Assembly (NCBI GenBank): GCA_002333145.1
Contig: DDBN01000105.1
Coordinates: 1-6,298 of the forward strand
Direction of reading: 5' to 3'
Source of the DNA: Moraxellaceae bacterium UBA2031
Lineage (GTDB): Bacteria; Pseudomonadota; Gammaproteobacteria; Pseudomonadales; Moraxellaceae
DNA: 6,298 bases
The notes beneath the pieces were generated by a model. The model saw nothing but the letters and a program-made list of their open reading frames with translations, was not told where the DNA came from and searched no databases. Made by a program: the position numbers and the translations under genes. Numbering within the stretch: the stretch's first letter is position 1; every line of letters starts with the position of its first letter. This document shows positions 1 to 6,180 of this stretch, one piece after another.

Positions 1-906
1 CTCGGAGGGCCATCTTTTGACTTATTGGGATTAAAGTTAATCCATCCCAGCAAGGATGCAACCACCGGCACCTTCGTCAACCGTAACCATCTGGCAGGCT
101 ATCTTGAAATGAGTCTGGCAGCAGGGATCGGCCTACTGATGGCCAAACTTGAGTCCAGCGCCCCAGACATGGGCTGGCGCGAGCGCAGTCGTCGAATGTT
201 ACGTGCGCTACTAGAAGGTAAAGCTAGGGTTCGTCTGTTCCTGGTCATCATGGTCATTGCGCTGGTCATGACCCACTCCCGTATGGGTAACGGCGCTTTT
301 TTTGCCAGCATGGGTATTAGTGCTGTGATTGGCTTTCTTGTTTATCGCAAGGTATCTCGTTCACTGGTGATTCTGTTTGCGAGCATGATCGCAATTGATC
401 TGTTCATCGTCAGTGCCTGGTTTGGTTTGGACAAACTGGCTAACCGTATCGAGCAAACCCGGATCAGTGAGGAAGTCCGCCTGGATGTTAATGCCAATGC
501 ATGGTTATGGATTCAAGAGCACTGGCTGAGTGGCTCTGGAGCGGGCAGTTTTGGCAGCCAATTCCCCGCTTACCGGACCGCTGATGTAAGCCCGTTTTTT
601 GACTTCGCACACAATGATTATCTACAGATACTGGGCGAATATGGCGTCATCGGCTCAGCGTTCTTTTTGATGATAGTGCTAAGCAGTCTGTGGGCCGCAA
701 TCATGGCGCAAAGACAACGCCAAAATCAGGTCCTGCGAGGCATGGCCTTTGCCGCCATGATGGGAATAATCAGTCTGATGATTCATGCCTCCGTTGACTT
801 CAATCACTACATTCCTGCGAACGCGATGCTTTTTGTACTGCTCTGTGCTTTTGCTTGGGCGTCACTCTCGATGGACTCATCTCGTCAGAAACGACGTCAG
901 TCCTGA
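1..906 (+). CDS. O-antigen ligase/polymerase family (Wzy_C) membrane protein, 3' part
   Basis: The reading frame is open from the first base to a TGA at 904-906, so the 5' end lies outside the window; 301 residues are visible. A TTG codon at 25 could be read as a start but would cut into a conserved region. Motifs fit the Wzy_C superfamily, inner-membrane enzymes that transfer or polymerise undecaprenyl-linked glycans on the periplasmic side. They include GTFVNRNHLAGY (visible residues 23-34), THSRMGNG (91-98), GSGAGSFGSQFPAYR (178-192) and FAHNDYLQILGEYG (202-215); the latter has a His (204) like the conserved His of these enzymes. Hydrophobic stretches near residues 31-48, 79-91, 99-115, 121-141, 216-235, 242-258 and 269-284 support a polytopic protein. 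The C-terminus is short and basic (SSRQKRRQS). No other sugar-polymer gene is visible, so I cannot tell a WaaL-type ligase from a polymerase or an exopolysaccharide protein. Confidence 0.85.
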   Translation, partial: LGGPSFDLLGLKLIHPSKDATTGTFVNRNHLAGYLEMSLAAGIGLLMAKLESSAPDMGWRERSRRMLRALLEGKARVRLFLVIMVIALVMTHSRMGNGAFFASMGISAVIGFLVYRKVSRSLVILFASMIAIDLFIVSAWFGLDKLANRIEQTRISEEVRLDVNANAWLWIQEHWLSGSGAGSFGSQFPAYRTADVSPFFDFAHNDYLQILGEYGVIGSAFFLMIVLSSLWAAIMAQRQRQNQVLRGMAFAAMMGIISLMIHASVDFNHYIPANAMLFVLLCAFAWASLSMDSSRQKRRQS

Positions 907-928
907 TTGCGAACTATCCGATAACAAA

Positions 929-974
929 AGTGAATTGCATCCAGCACCGTTTAGGGCGATTTTCAGTGAATTGC
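929..974 (+). repeat. 10-base direct repeat, two copies
   Basis: AGTGAATTGC occurs at 929-938 and again at 965-974, 36 bases apart start to start, in the gap before the SIMPL gene. The flanks do not match beyond the 10 bases. It could be a pair of protein-binding half-sites, a remnant of a small duplication, or chance. Confidence 0.4.
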
Positions 975-975
975 G

Positions 976-1013
976 GCACGCGGCCTCCCATGACTATACG
1001 GGAGGCCGCGTGC
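976..1013 (+). terminator. Strong GC-rich hairpin, terminator-like but without a U tract
   Basis: The arms GCACGCGGCCTCCC (976-989) and GGGAGGCCGCGTGC (1000-1013) are perfect reverse complements, with 12 of 14 pairs G-C, around a 10-base loop. It lies 69 bases after the ligase stop codon and 39 bases before the SIMPL start codon. The stem is as stable as an intrinsic terminator, but the next bases are ATAACACC, with no T run, and the other strand has none either. It may be a non-canonical terminator, a 3'-end stabilising structure for the ligase mRNA, or a leader structure of the SIMPL mRNA. The hairpin is seen directly; its role is inferred. Confidence 0.5.
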
Positions 1014-1043
1014 ATAACACCATCAACGTACCCCACCACCCTC

Positions 1044-1047
1044 GGAG
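1044..1047 (+). promoter_or_regulatory. Shine-Dalgarno GGAG that sets the SIMPL start
   Basis: GGAG lies five bases before the ATG at 1053. It favours this start over the in-frame ATG at 990, which falls in the hairpin loop and has no upstream purine-rich site. Confidence 0.75.
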
Positions 1048-1052
1048 AAGTC

Positions 1053-1760
1053 ATGAAAGCGCTTTCTACACGATTAGCTATCGGCTTGCTGATGACCAGC
1101 ACTTCACTGGCTGCATTTGCCGAAACGCCTATTTATCAGCGCGTTGATTTTTCGACAGAAGTAGCGCGCGAAACAGCAAACGACCAACTCAATGCAACCC
1201 TGTTCATTGAACTAAGTGACAAGGACCCTGGCCGTCTCGCTCAGCAGTTAACGACCGTAACCAACGACGCCCTAAAAAAAGCGATCGCCTTTTCGCAAGT
1301 AAAAACCAGCAGTGGCAATCAGCGCACTTGGCCCATCTATGGCAGTACGCTGACCTCTAGCAGCAAACTGGAAAGCTGGCGGGGGCGATCTGAGATTCGC
1401 CTTGAGTCTCGCGATTTCAAGGCCGCCGGTGAGTTGATCGGCAAGCTCCAAGAAAAGTTCCAACTGATGGGTATTAACTTCTCTGTTGCCGCAGAAACTC
1501 GACGCCAACTGGAAGATAGCCTTACTACAGAAGCCATCGGTAGTTTCCGAGCACGTGCAGAGTCAGTACAAAACGCATGGGGTGCCAAAGGCTACAAACT
1601 AGTACAGATGAGTTTGGGGACGGCTGGTGGTGGTGGAGCCCCTCAGCCCTATTTGATGCGATCCGCAAAAGTAATGGACGAGTCCGCCACACCCGACTTT
1701 GCTGGCGGCGAAACGCGTCTTACCGTAAATGTATCTGGCTCTATCGAGCTACAACCCTGA
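1053..1760 (+). CDS. Secreted SIMPL-domain (DUF541) protein
   Basis: This is a 235-residue protein starting with a standard signal peptide: basic n-region (MKALSTR), hydrophobic core (residues 8-20) and a likely cleavage after AFA (21-23), so it should be periplasmic. The mature part has the SIMPL/DUF541 pattern: an N-terminal strand and helix (about 30-80), a central WRGRSEIRLESRDF motif (109-122), a helical stretch, then a Gly-rich loop (GTAGGGG) and a C-terminal beta strand (TRLTVNVSGSIEL). Its length matches E. coli YggE (about 246 residues). Family functions are poorly defined; YggE has been linked to oxidative stress, which should not be assumed here. The frame is open further upstream, but the signal peptide and the GGAG site support the start at 1053. 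The SDR gene follows after 23 bases, so the two are probably co-transcribed. Confidence 0.85.
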   Translation: MKALSTRLAIGLLMTSTSLAAFAETPIYQRVDFSTEVARETANDQLNATLFIELSDKDPGRLAQQLTTVTNDALKKAIAFSQVKTSSGNQRTWPIYGSTLTSSSKLESWRGRSEIRLESRDFKAAGELIGKLQEKFQLMGINFSVAAETRRQLEDSLTTEAIGSFRARAESVQNAWGAKGYKLVQMSLGTAGGGGAPQPYLMRSAKVMDESATPDFAGGETRLTVNVSGSIELQP

Positions 1761-1783
1761 TCGGTAAGACTGGAAAATTACAC

Positions 1784-2629
1784 ATGAACAGGCAAAAGCG
1801 ACTGAGTTATTTTAAATCTAAAAAAATACTGATTACCGGTGCCGGCAGCGGCATCGGCAAGGCGACAGCACTACAGCTGGCCGAGCTGGGCGCTTACCTG
1901 ATCATTACCGACTTAAATCCGGACAGCCTCGAACTCACCGCCGTTGAAGCTCGTCAGTTAGGCGCTGCAGGTGTGGATACACATGTTGTCGATGTTTCTG
2001 ATTGGGATGATATGCAAGCGATGGCAATCAAAGTGCGCAAACAACACAGCGCACTAGATGTCCTCATTAACAATGCCGGTGTTGGTTTGGCTGGTGACTT
2101 TCTCAGCACGACCGTCGAAGACTGGCAATGGATATTGAGCATCAACGTCATGGGTGTTGTGCATGGCTGCAAGTTATTTGCTCCTGACATGATCACCAAC
2201 GGCCGAGGCCATATCGTGAATCTGGCTTCTGTCGCAGGCTATTATGCAGCCCCAGACATGTCAGCTTATTCCGCCAGCAAACATGCTGTCCTTGGCATGA
2301 GTGAGTCCTTGCGCGCTGAGATGGCAGAAAAAGGCGTCGGTGTCAGTGCTATTTGCCCAGGAGTGGTCAACACCGGCATTGTTGCAAGCAGCCGTATGCG
2401 AGGCGCAACCCGCCAAGCTCAGGACAAGATTGTGGCATTCTACAACAAGCGTAATTATGGCCCTGAGTTGGTTGCAGAAGCCATTCTGAACGCCATCGAG
2501 CACAATCGTGCGGTGGTGCCCGTCAGCCCAGAAGCATGGGTCATGTACGGTGCCAAGCGTTTCGCACCAAACGCCCTTGATTTACTGAGCCGAAGCCCTC
2601 TGTTGCGCAAACTCCGCCCGGGCAGCTGA
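1784..2629 (+). CDS. Classical short-chain dehydrogenase/reductase (SDR)
   Basis: This 281-residue cytosolic oxidoreductase uses a nicotinamide cofactor. It shows all classical SDR signatures: the Rossmann motif TGAGSGIG (residues 18-25), Asp43 at the end of the second strand (suggesting NAD(H) over NADP(H)), NNAG (96-99), Asn121, catalytic Ser149, the YxxxK pair Tyr162 and Lys166, and PG at 192-193. The wording of the core (SINVMGVVHGCK, HIVNLASVAGYYAAP, GVGVSAICPGVVNTGIV) resembles the SDR domain of EphD-like proteins, but no hydrolase domain is present. The C-terminal 50 residues or so are basic and may cap the active site. The substrate cannot be read from the sequence. The start is the ATG at 1784, with a modest GGAA site nine bases upstream; the open frame before it overlaps the SIMPL gene and has no SDR-like sequence. 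Confidence 0.9.
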   Translation: MNRQKRLSYFKSKKILITGAGSGIGKATALQLAELGAYLIITDLNPDSLELTAVEARQLGAAGVDTHVVDVSDWDDMQAMAIKVRKQHSALDVLINNAGVGLAGDFLSTTVEDWQWILSINVMGVVHGCKLFAPDMITNGRGHIVNLASVAGYYAAPDMSAYSASKHAVLGMSESLRAEMAEKGVGVSAICPGVVNTGIVASSRMRGATRQAQDKIVAFYNKRNYGPELVAEAILNAIEHNRAVVPVSPEAWVMYGAKRFAPNALDLLSRSPLLRKLRPGS

Positions 2630-2635
2630 TACCGC

Positions 2636-2671
2636 ACAACAAAAAGCCGGCAGTTGCCGGCTTTTTGTTGT
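2636..2671. terminator. Bidirectional intrinsic terminator
   Basis: This is a perfect inverted repeat. The GC core GCCGGC (2646-2651) pairs with GCCGGC (2656-2661) around an AGTT loop, and the pairing continues outward through ACAACAAAAA (2636-2645) and TTTTTGTTGT (2662-2671). On the plus strand the core is followed by five T; on the minus strand the A tract gives the same arrangement. It starts six bases after the SDR stop and lies 19 bases from the pdxJ stop on the other strand, so it can end both convergent transcripts. Confidence 0.95.
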
Positions 2672-2690
2672 CACTGAGCCCAGAACAATC

Positions 2691-3449
2691 TCATGGTTTC
2701 AGCGCCATAAGGTACGCCTCTTGGCGTGACTGCTGCATAAGGCTCTTCATGTCACGCACAGCCGTTGCAAGACCGCTGAAGACCGCCCGGGCAATGATGG
2801 CATGACCAATATTGAGCTCGTTGATTCCCGTCAGCGCCGCAATTGGCTGCGTATTATGATAGTTCAGGCCGTGTCCGGCATTAATCACAAGTCGGCTGCT
2901 GGCATACACAACCGCCTCACGAATACGTGCAAACTCACGTTGTATTGCCTCAGTTGACTCTGCCTCTGCGTAAGCGCCCGTATGAATTTCGATGGTAGGG
3001 GCTCCCGCTTTTACGGCCGCATCAATCTGCGCCGCATCCGCATCGATAAAAAGTGACACATCAATCCCTAGTCGCCCAAGGCGCTGACACGCGACCTTCA
3101 CCTTTTCAAACTGCCCAACAACATCCAACCCGCCCTCCGTCGTCAGTTCCTCACGCTTTTCTGGCACCAGACAGACATGAGCAGGTCGAATCTCTTCAGC
3201 AAAGCGCAGCATTTCTTCAGTTACCGCACACTCAAAATTCATACGTGTTTGCAGAACCTGCGCCATCAAACGCAAGTCACGCTCTTGAATATGCCGGCGA
3301 TCCTCTCTTAGATGCAGCGTAATACCATCAGCACCCGCCTCTTCTGCCACCAATGCTGCCTGTACTGGGTCAGGATAACGCGTCCCCCTTGCCTGACGCA
3401 GGGTTGCCACATGATCGATATTAATACCAAGCAGAATAGGACGGGACAT
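2691..3449 (-). CDS. pdxJ: Pyridoxine 5'-phosphate synthase
   Basis: PdxJ catalyses the last ring-closing step of the DXP-dependent vitamin B6 pathway, joining 3-amino-2-oxopropyl phosphate with 1-deoxy-D-xylulose 5-phosphate to give pyridoxine 5'-phosphate in the cytosol. The protein has 252 residues (E. coli about 243) and the TIM-barrel pattern of the family. Visible are the opening LGINIDHVATLRQARGT (7-23), ITLHLREDRRHI (43-54) with catalytic His46, Glu73 in MNFECA (70-75), EIHTGAYA (154-161), and His193 in INAGHGLNYHN (189-199). These residues align with His45, Glu72 and His193 of the E. coli enzyme. The start ATG has AAGAGG five bases upstream. It is the last gene of the minus-strand operon, 18 bases after recO. 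The acpS gene that follows pdxJ in E. coli is absent; the terminator comes instead. Confidence 0.97.
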   Translation of the reverse strand: MSRPILLGINIDHVATLRQARGTRYPDPVQAALVAEEAGADGITLHLREDRRHIQERDLRLMAQVLQTRMNFECAVTEEMLRFAEEIRPAHVCLVPEKREELTTEGGLDVVGQFEKVKVACQRLGRLGIDVSLFIDADAAQIDAAVKAGAPTIEIHTGAYAEAESTEAIQREFARIREAVVYASSRLVINAGHGLNYHNTQPIAALTGINELNIGHAIIARAVFSGLATAVRDMKSLMQQSRQEAYLMALKP

Positions 3450-3454
3450 AAGAA

Positions 3455-3460
3455 CCTCTT
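3455..3460 (-). promoter_or_regulatory. Shine-Dalgarno AAGAGG of pdxJ
   Basis: On the minus strand AAGAGG lies in the 18-base recO-pdxJ gap, five bases before the pdxJ ATG. It is one of the two clearest ribosome binding sites of this operon and fixes the pdxJ start. Confidence 0.8.
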
Positions 3461-3467
3461 TGATAAA

Positions 3468-4148
3468 CTAACGTGGCGCCTGAAAGAGTTCACGACTCTT
3501 GAGCGGACGATTTCCGAGAAGTCGGGTCAGCGCCAGACGATGAATGATTTTGAGAGCCAGCAATGCATCAGGCTTCTCGTTGCAGCCTCCCGCTAGCGTC
3601 AACAGCAACTCGCCAGAAAAGCTGGATGCACCCCGAGGGGCGCGGCTAAAGCCCCTTTCAGGATGGAAGTCATAATATAGCGCGGCATCAATCGTCGCGC
3701 CCGCACTGGCATCATGTGTGTAGTCGATGCTATAGCCAAGCGCCAACAACAACTCCTGCTCAAAAAAACGCAGCCTTGATTCAATCGCTGCACCCTCCGC
3801 CAACTCACCCAACACCTGTGCATAGCAGACAAAAAGCGCCACCTGAATCTCATCACGAGGAAGCAGGCGATTTAACAATTCATTGAGATAAAAGCCGCTA
3901 AAAAGTGCAGTGCCCGTCAGCATGAGTGCAGGTCCTGCAGGTTCTATCTGGCGCAGGGTCTTGAGCTCACTACTGCCCTGAATATCGATAAGTAGAGGCT
4001 GAAATAACTGCGGCGAAGCGCGTGAGCGGCGGCTTGATCGCCACACGCCAGAAATCCGCCCCGACTCCACGGTAAAAATATCTGCCAGAACACTGGTTTC
4101 ACGATATGGCCGCGAATGCAGAAAATAGGCATGCAGCAACGCCGTCAT
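3468..4148 (-). CDS. recO: DNA repair protein RecO
   Basis: RecO is the recombination mediator of the RecFOR pathway: it binds SSB and RecR, helps load RecA onto SSB-coated single-stranded DNA at gaps, and anneals complementary strands. The 226-residue product is slightly shorter than E. coli RecO (about 242). The N-terminus is the OB fold (roughly residues 1-78): AYFLHSRPYRETSVLADIFT (7-26), GRISGVWRSSRRSR (30-43) and a PLLIDIQGSSELKTL segment (51-65). The remainder is the helical C-terminal domain, with FYLNELLNRLLPRDE early in it. I see no paired CxxC motifs, so it is the type without a zinc finger. The start ATG has TAAGG ten bases upstream, and this site includes the last two bases of the era stop codon. 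With the 12-base gap, this suggests translation coupled to era. Confidence 0.95.
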   Translation of the reverse strand: MTALLHAYFLHSRPYRETSVLADIFTVESGRISGVWRSSRRSRASPQLFQPLLIDIQGSSELKTLRQIEPAGPALMLTGTALFSGFYLNELLNRLLPRDEIQVALFVCYAQVLGELAEGAAIESRLRFFEQELLLALGYSIDYTHDASAGATIDAALYYDFHPERGFSRAPRGASSFSGELLLTLAGGCNEKPDALLALKIIHRLALTRLLGNRPLKSRELFQAPR

Positions 4149-4160
4149 TCGAGATTAGCC

Positions 4161-5108
4161 TTAATCGTCGTAGCCCAGGCTTTTCAGGGCGCGCTCATCA
4201 TCCGACCAACCACCCTTCACTTTCACCCAGAGCGTCAGCATGACCTTGCAGCCAAACAGTTTCTCCATATCAAGCCGAGCATCGGTGCCAATTCGCTTGA
4301 GCCGCTGGCCACCATCGCCAATCACAATCGCCTTCTGTCCATCTCGCTCAACCAAAATTAGCGCGCTGATCCGTTTCAGCTTTCCCTCTTGCTTGAACTC
4401 TTCGATTTCCACTGTGATTTCATAAGGCACTTCATCGCCTAGCTGGCGCATGACTTTCTCACGAATAGCCTCCGCTGCCAGGAAGCGTGAGGACCTGTCC
4501 GTAATTTGATCTTCACGGAAAAATGGAGGGGAAAATGGCAACCGCGACTCTACAAGCTCCTGCAAACGCTCGACGTTATGCCCCTTAAGGGCAGACAATG
4601 GCACCACCTCAACAAAGCCGTACGTTGCAACAAGCTCATCAATGCGCGGCAGTAATGTCTCTTTGTCCTCGACGGTATCAACCTTGTTGATTAGCAGCAT
4701 CACCGGCGCCGATACCTTGCGGATTTTCTCCATGACAAGCTCGTCATCTGGCGTCCACTTGAGGCCATCGACCACAAATAACACCAAATCCACATCATTG
4801 AGAGCAGCAGTAGCGGTCCGATTCATATAACGATTGATCGCCTTGCGCTCTTCTCCATGAATACCCGGCGTATCCACATATACGGCTTGTGACTTCTCTT
4901 TAGTGACAATGCCGAGAATACGATGCCGAGTCGTCTGAGGCTTGCGCGAGGTGATACTGAGCTTCTGCCCAAGAATATAATTCATCAGCGTGGACTTGCC
5001 GACGTTAGGTCGCCCAACAATGGCTACATAGCCACAACGAAAATCGGCCATTGCGTCGGCCGATTTTCCAAAGAAACTATTGATGACATCGTTGTCATTA
5101 CTCATCAT
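4161..5108 (-). CDS. era: GTPase Era
   Basis: Era is an essential GTPase that binds the 3' end of 16S rRNA and helps 30S subunit maturation; part of it associates with the inner membrane. From the ATG at 5108 the protein has 315 residues. All G motifs are present: G1 GRPNVGKS (32-39), G2 in KPQTTRHR (56-63), G3 DTPG (79-82), G4 NKVD (141-144) and G5 SAL (172-174). The C-terminal KH domain has TVEIEEF (232-238) and the GxxG loop as GDGG (264-267), ending with VKGGWSDDERALKSLG. An adjacent ATG at 5105 would give 314 residues; GGG at 5114-5116 serves either. The N-terminus is about 17 residues longer than in E. coli Era. A shorter start at Met20 is possible, but it lies inside well-coded sequence. 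The gene overlaps the end of rnc by 11 bases. Confidence 0.96.
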   Translation of the reverse strand: MMSNDNDVINSFFGKSADAMADFRCGYVAIVGRPNVGKSTLMNYILGQKLSITSRKPQTTRHRILGIVTKEKSQAVYVDTPGIHGEERKAINRYMNRTATAALNDVDLVLFVVDGLKWTPDDELVMEKIRKVSAPVMLLINKVDTVEDKETLLPRIDELVATYGFVEVVPLSALKGHNVERLQELVESRLPFSPPFFREDQITDRSSRFLAAEAIREKVMRQLGDEVPYEITVEIEEFKQEGKLKRISALILVERDGQKAIVIGDGGQRLKRIGTDARLDMEKLFGCKVMLTLWVKVKGGWSDDERALKSLGYDD

Positions 5109-5808
5109 TAATACCCAATAAGTGAAGTGCTTGTGCGGCAGCATTCTGCTCCGCAATACGACGACTCAGGCCACTCCCCTCCGTTGGAGAGACCAGCCCA
5201 GCAACCTCGCAACGCACCTGAAAGCTCTGGTTGTGTGGTTCACCTTCAACTGCCGTTACTGTGTAGGTTGGCAGAGCAAGATGCCTTCCCTGCAGGTACT
5301 CTTGAAGACGACTTTTTGAATCCTTGATAACTGCTTCTTGCCCCGCATCATCCAGACGAGAACCAAACCAATCTTGGATTCGGTCCGCGCAAACACGCAT
5401 GTCCCCGCAGTCCTGATAAATAGCGCCCAATAGAGCCTCAACGGTATCGGCCAGAATGGAGTCTCTGCGAAAACCACCGCTCTTAAGCTCACCGGGGCCC
5501 AGCTTCAGATAATCCCCCAGCTTGAGGTCGCGAGCCACCAAGGCCAGTGTCTCTTGATTGACTAATGACGAGCGAAGGCGCGATAGCCGCCCTTCTTTCT
5601 CTTGGGGAAATCGATCAAAAAGATAATCGGCAACAACAAAATTCAAAATGGAGTCGCCCAGAAACTCCAGCCGTTCGTTATTGCGCGAGCCACTGACACT
5701 TCGATGTGTCAGTGCAAGGTCTAGCCATGCAGCATCACGAAACTCGTGCCCAAGCACCTTGGTCAGGCGCCTATGCTCCTCAATTTGCTGATATTTACTT
5801 AACGGCAT
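5098..5808 (-). CDS. rnc: Ribonuclease III
   Basis: RNase III cuts double-stranded RNA, processing the rRNA precursor and many mRNAs and small-RNA duplexes. From the ATG at 5808 it has 236 residues (E. coli 226). The catalytic domain holds the signature NERLEFLGDS (44-53) with metal ligands Glu48 and Asp52, and ILADTVEALLGAIY (118-131) with Asp121 and Glu124. All four are shifted by exactly seven from E. coli Glu41, Asp45, Asp114 and Glu117. The double-stranded RNA-binding domain follows from about residue 160: KSRLQEYLQGR, a GEPHNQSFQV strand and the GSGLSRRIAEQNAAAQAL helix near the end. A TTG at 5829 would add seven residues (MFTSRKR); I prefer the ATG, though its upstream site (AAGA) is weak. 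The start overlaps the upstream DUF4845 gene by 14 bases. Confidence 0.96.
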   Translation of the reverse strand: MPLSKYQQIEEHRRLTKVLGHEFRDAAWLDLALTHRSVSGSRNNERLEFLGDSILNFVVADYLFDRFPQEKEGRLSRLRSSLVNQETLALVARDLKLGDYLKLGPGELKSGGFRRDSILADTVEALLGAIYQDCGDMRVCADRIQDWFGSRLDDAGQEAVIKDSKSRLQEYLQGRHLALPTYTVTAVEGEPHNQSFQVRCEVAGLVSPTEGSGLSRRIAEQNAAAQALHLLGINDE

Positions 5809-6157
5809 ACGTTTTCTTGAAGTGAACAATCACGTCCAGATTTCCCGTCATATTTTTGCGAACCTCATAATCCAAATCAACAATAAGAGAGTTGCCATCC
5901 ATGCTGTACGTAAATTCGTCTACCGATCGATCGCGAAGACCATTGATAGAAAACCGCTCTCCGAGGGCACGCTTGAAGTCGTCAATATTTGTAGTACGAC
6001 CATCCCTGTAAAGTGATTCTATAATTTTATCGATCGTATAGTAGTCGTAATACGCCGGCCCAACAGCGGACACAACCTTAAGCAGGCTGCCAATAATCAA
6101 GATGAGCACCATCACACCAATGTACGATATGCCTGTCTGCTTCTGACGTGTAGCCAT
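5795..6157 (-). CDS. DUF4845 family single-pass membrane protein
   Basis: This 120-residue protein has a short polar basic N-terminus (MATRQKQTG), one hydrophobic segment (about residues 10-31) and a soluble domain of about 85 residues beginning AVGPAYYDYYTIDKIIESL. The size, this motif and the place between lepB and rnc match DUF4845, a family of unknown function common in Pseudomonas and relatives. The soluble part is probably periplasmic, following the positive-inside rule. The N-terminus resembles a type IV pilin leader with a Gly before the hydrophobic helix, but lacks Glu5. The soluble part alternates helices and strands and ends in VDLDYEVRKN and LDVIVHFKKTY. AGGGG at 6164-6168, six bases from the ATG, supports the start. 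No role can be assigned; position suggests co-expression with lepB and rnc. Confidence 0.85.
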   Translation of the reverse strand: MATRQKQTGISYIGVMVLILIIGSLLKVVSAVGPAYYDYYTIDKIIESLYRDGRTTNIDDFKRALGERFSINGLRDRSVDEFTYSMDGNSLIVDLDYEVRKNMTGNLDVIVHFKKTYAVK

Positions 6158-6163
6158 GACTTA

Positions 6164-6168
6164 CCCCT
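6164..6168 (-). promoter_or_regulatory. Shine-Dalgarno AGGGG of the DUF4845 gene
   Basis: On the minus strand AGGGG precedes the ATG at 6157 by six bases. It indicates independent initiation after the 39-base gap from lepB, unlike rnc and era, which overlap their upstream genes and have weak sites. Confidence 0.75.
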
Positions 6169-6180
6169 GTAATATGCATT

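Larger units (their letters stand above)
907..1052 (+). other. Intergenic region between the ligase and SIMPL genes
   Basis: This 146-base gap holds a 10-base direct repeat (929-938 and 965-974), a 14-bp perfect hairpin (976-1013) and the Shine-Dalgarno sequence of the next gene. No strong sigma-70 promoter stands out. The best candidate is weak: TTGCGG at 971-976 and TATACG at 995-1000, 18 bases apart, and this would place the -10 box inside the hairpin loop. Whether the SIMPL gene has its own promoter or is read through from the ligase gene cannot be decided here. Confidence 0.6.

Noticed and set aside
855..1052. Longer N-terminus for the SIMPL protein, including an ATG at 990
   Set aside because: It would bury the signal peptide inside the protein and start within the ligase gene or the hairpin loop; the ATG at 1053 has a good GGAG site.
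785..1147. Plus-strand open frame across the ligase end, hairpin and SIMPL start, including a GTG at 1010 after GGAGG
   Set aside because: It overlaps two well-supported genes out of frame, its product is rich in His, Arg and Cys with no family resemblance, and its Shine-Dalgarno-like sequence is simply the right arm of the hairpin.
1626..1636. GGTGGTGGTGG as a possible two-tier G-quadruplex
   Set aside because: It encodes four consecutive Gly residues in the SIMPL protein, so repeated GGT codons explain it; two-tier quadruplexes are weak.
1577..1783. Longer N-terminus for the SDR
   Set aside because: The extra 69 residues are the SIMPL gene read in another frame (WWWW from the Gly-rich segment) and do not resemble an SDR.
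5809..5829. TTG start for rnc at 5829
   Set aside because: It adds MFTSRKR and increases the overlap with the DUF4845 gene to 35 bases; the ATG at 5808 gives a normal length and is preferred, though not proven.
6020..6025. TATAAT on the plus strand inside the DUF4845 gene
   Set aside because: No -35 box lies at a suitable distance (positions 5997-6002 read ACGACA-like sequence unlike TTGACA), and it would drive antisense transcription; a chance match in an AT-rich stretch is more likely.
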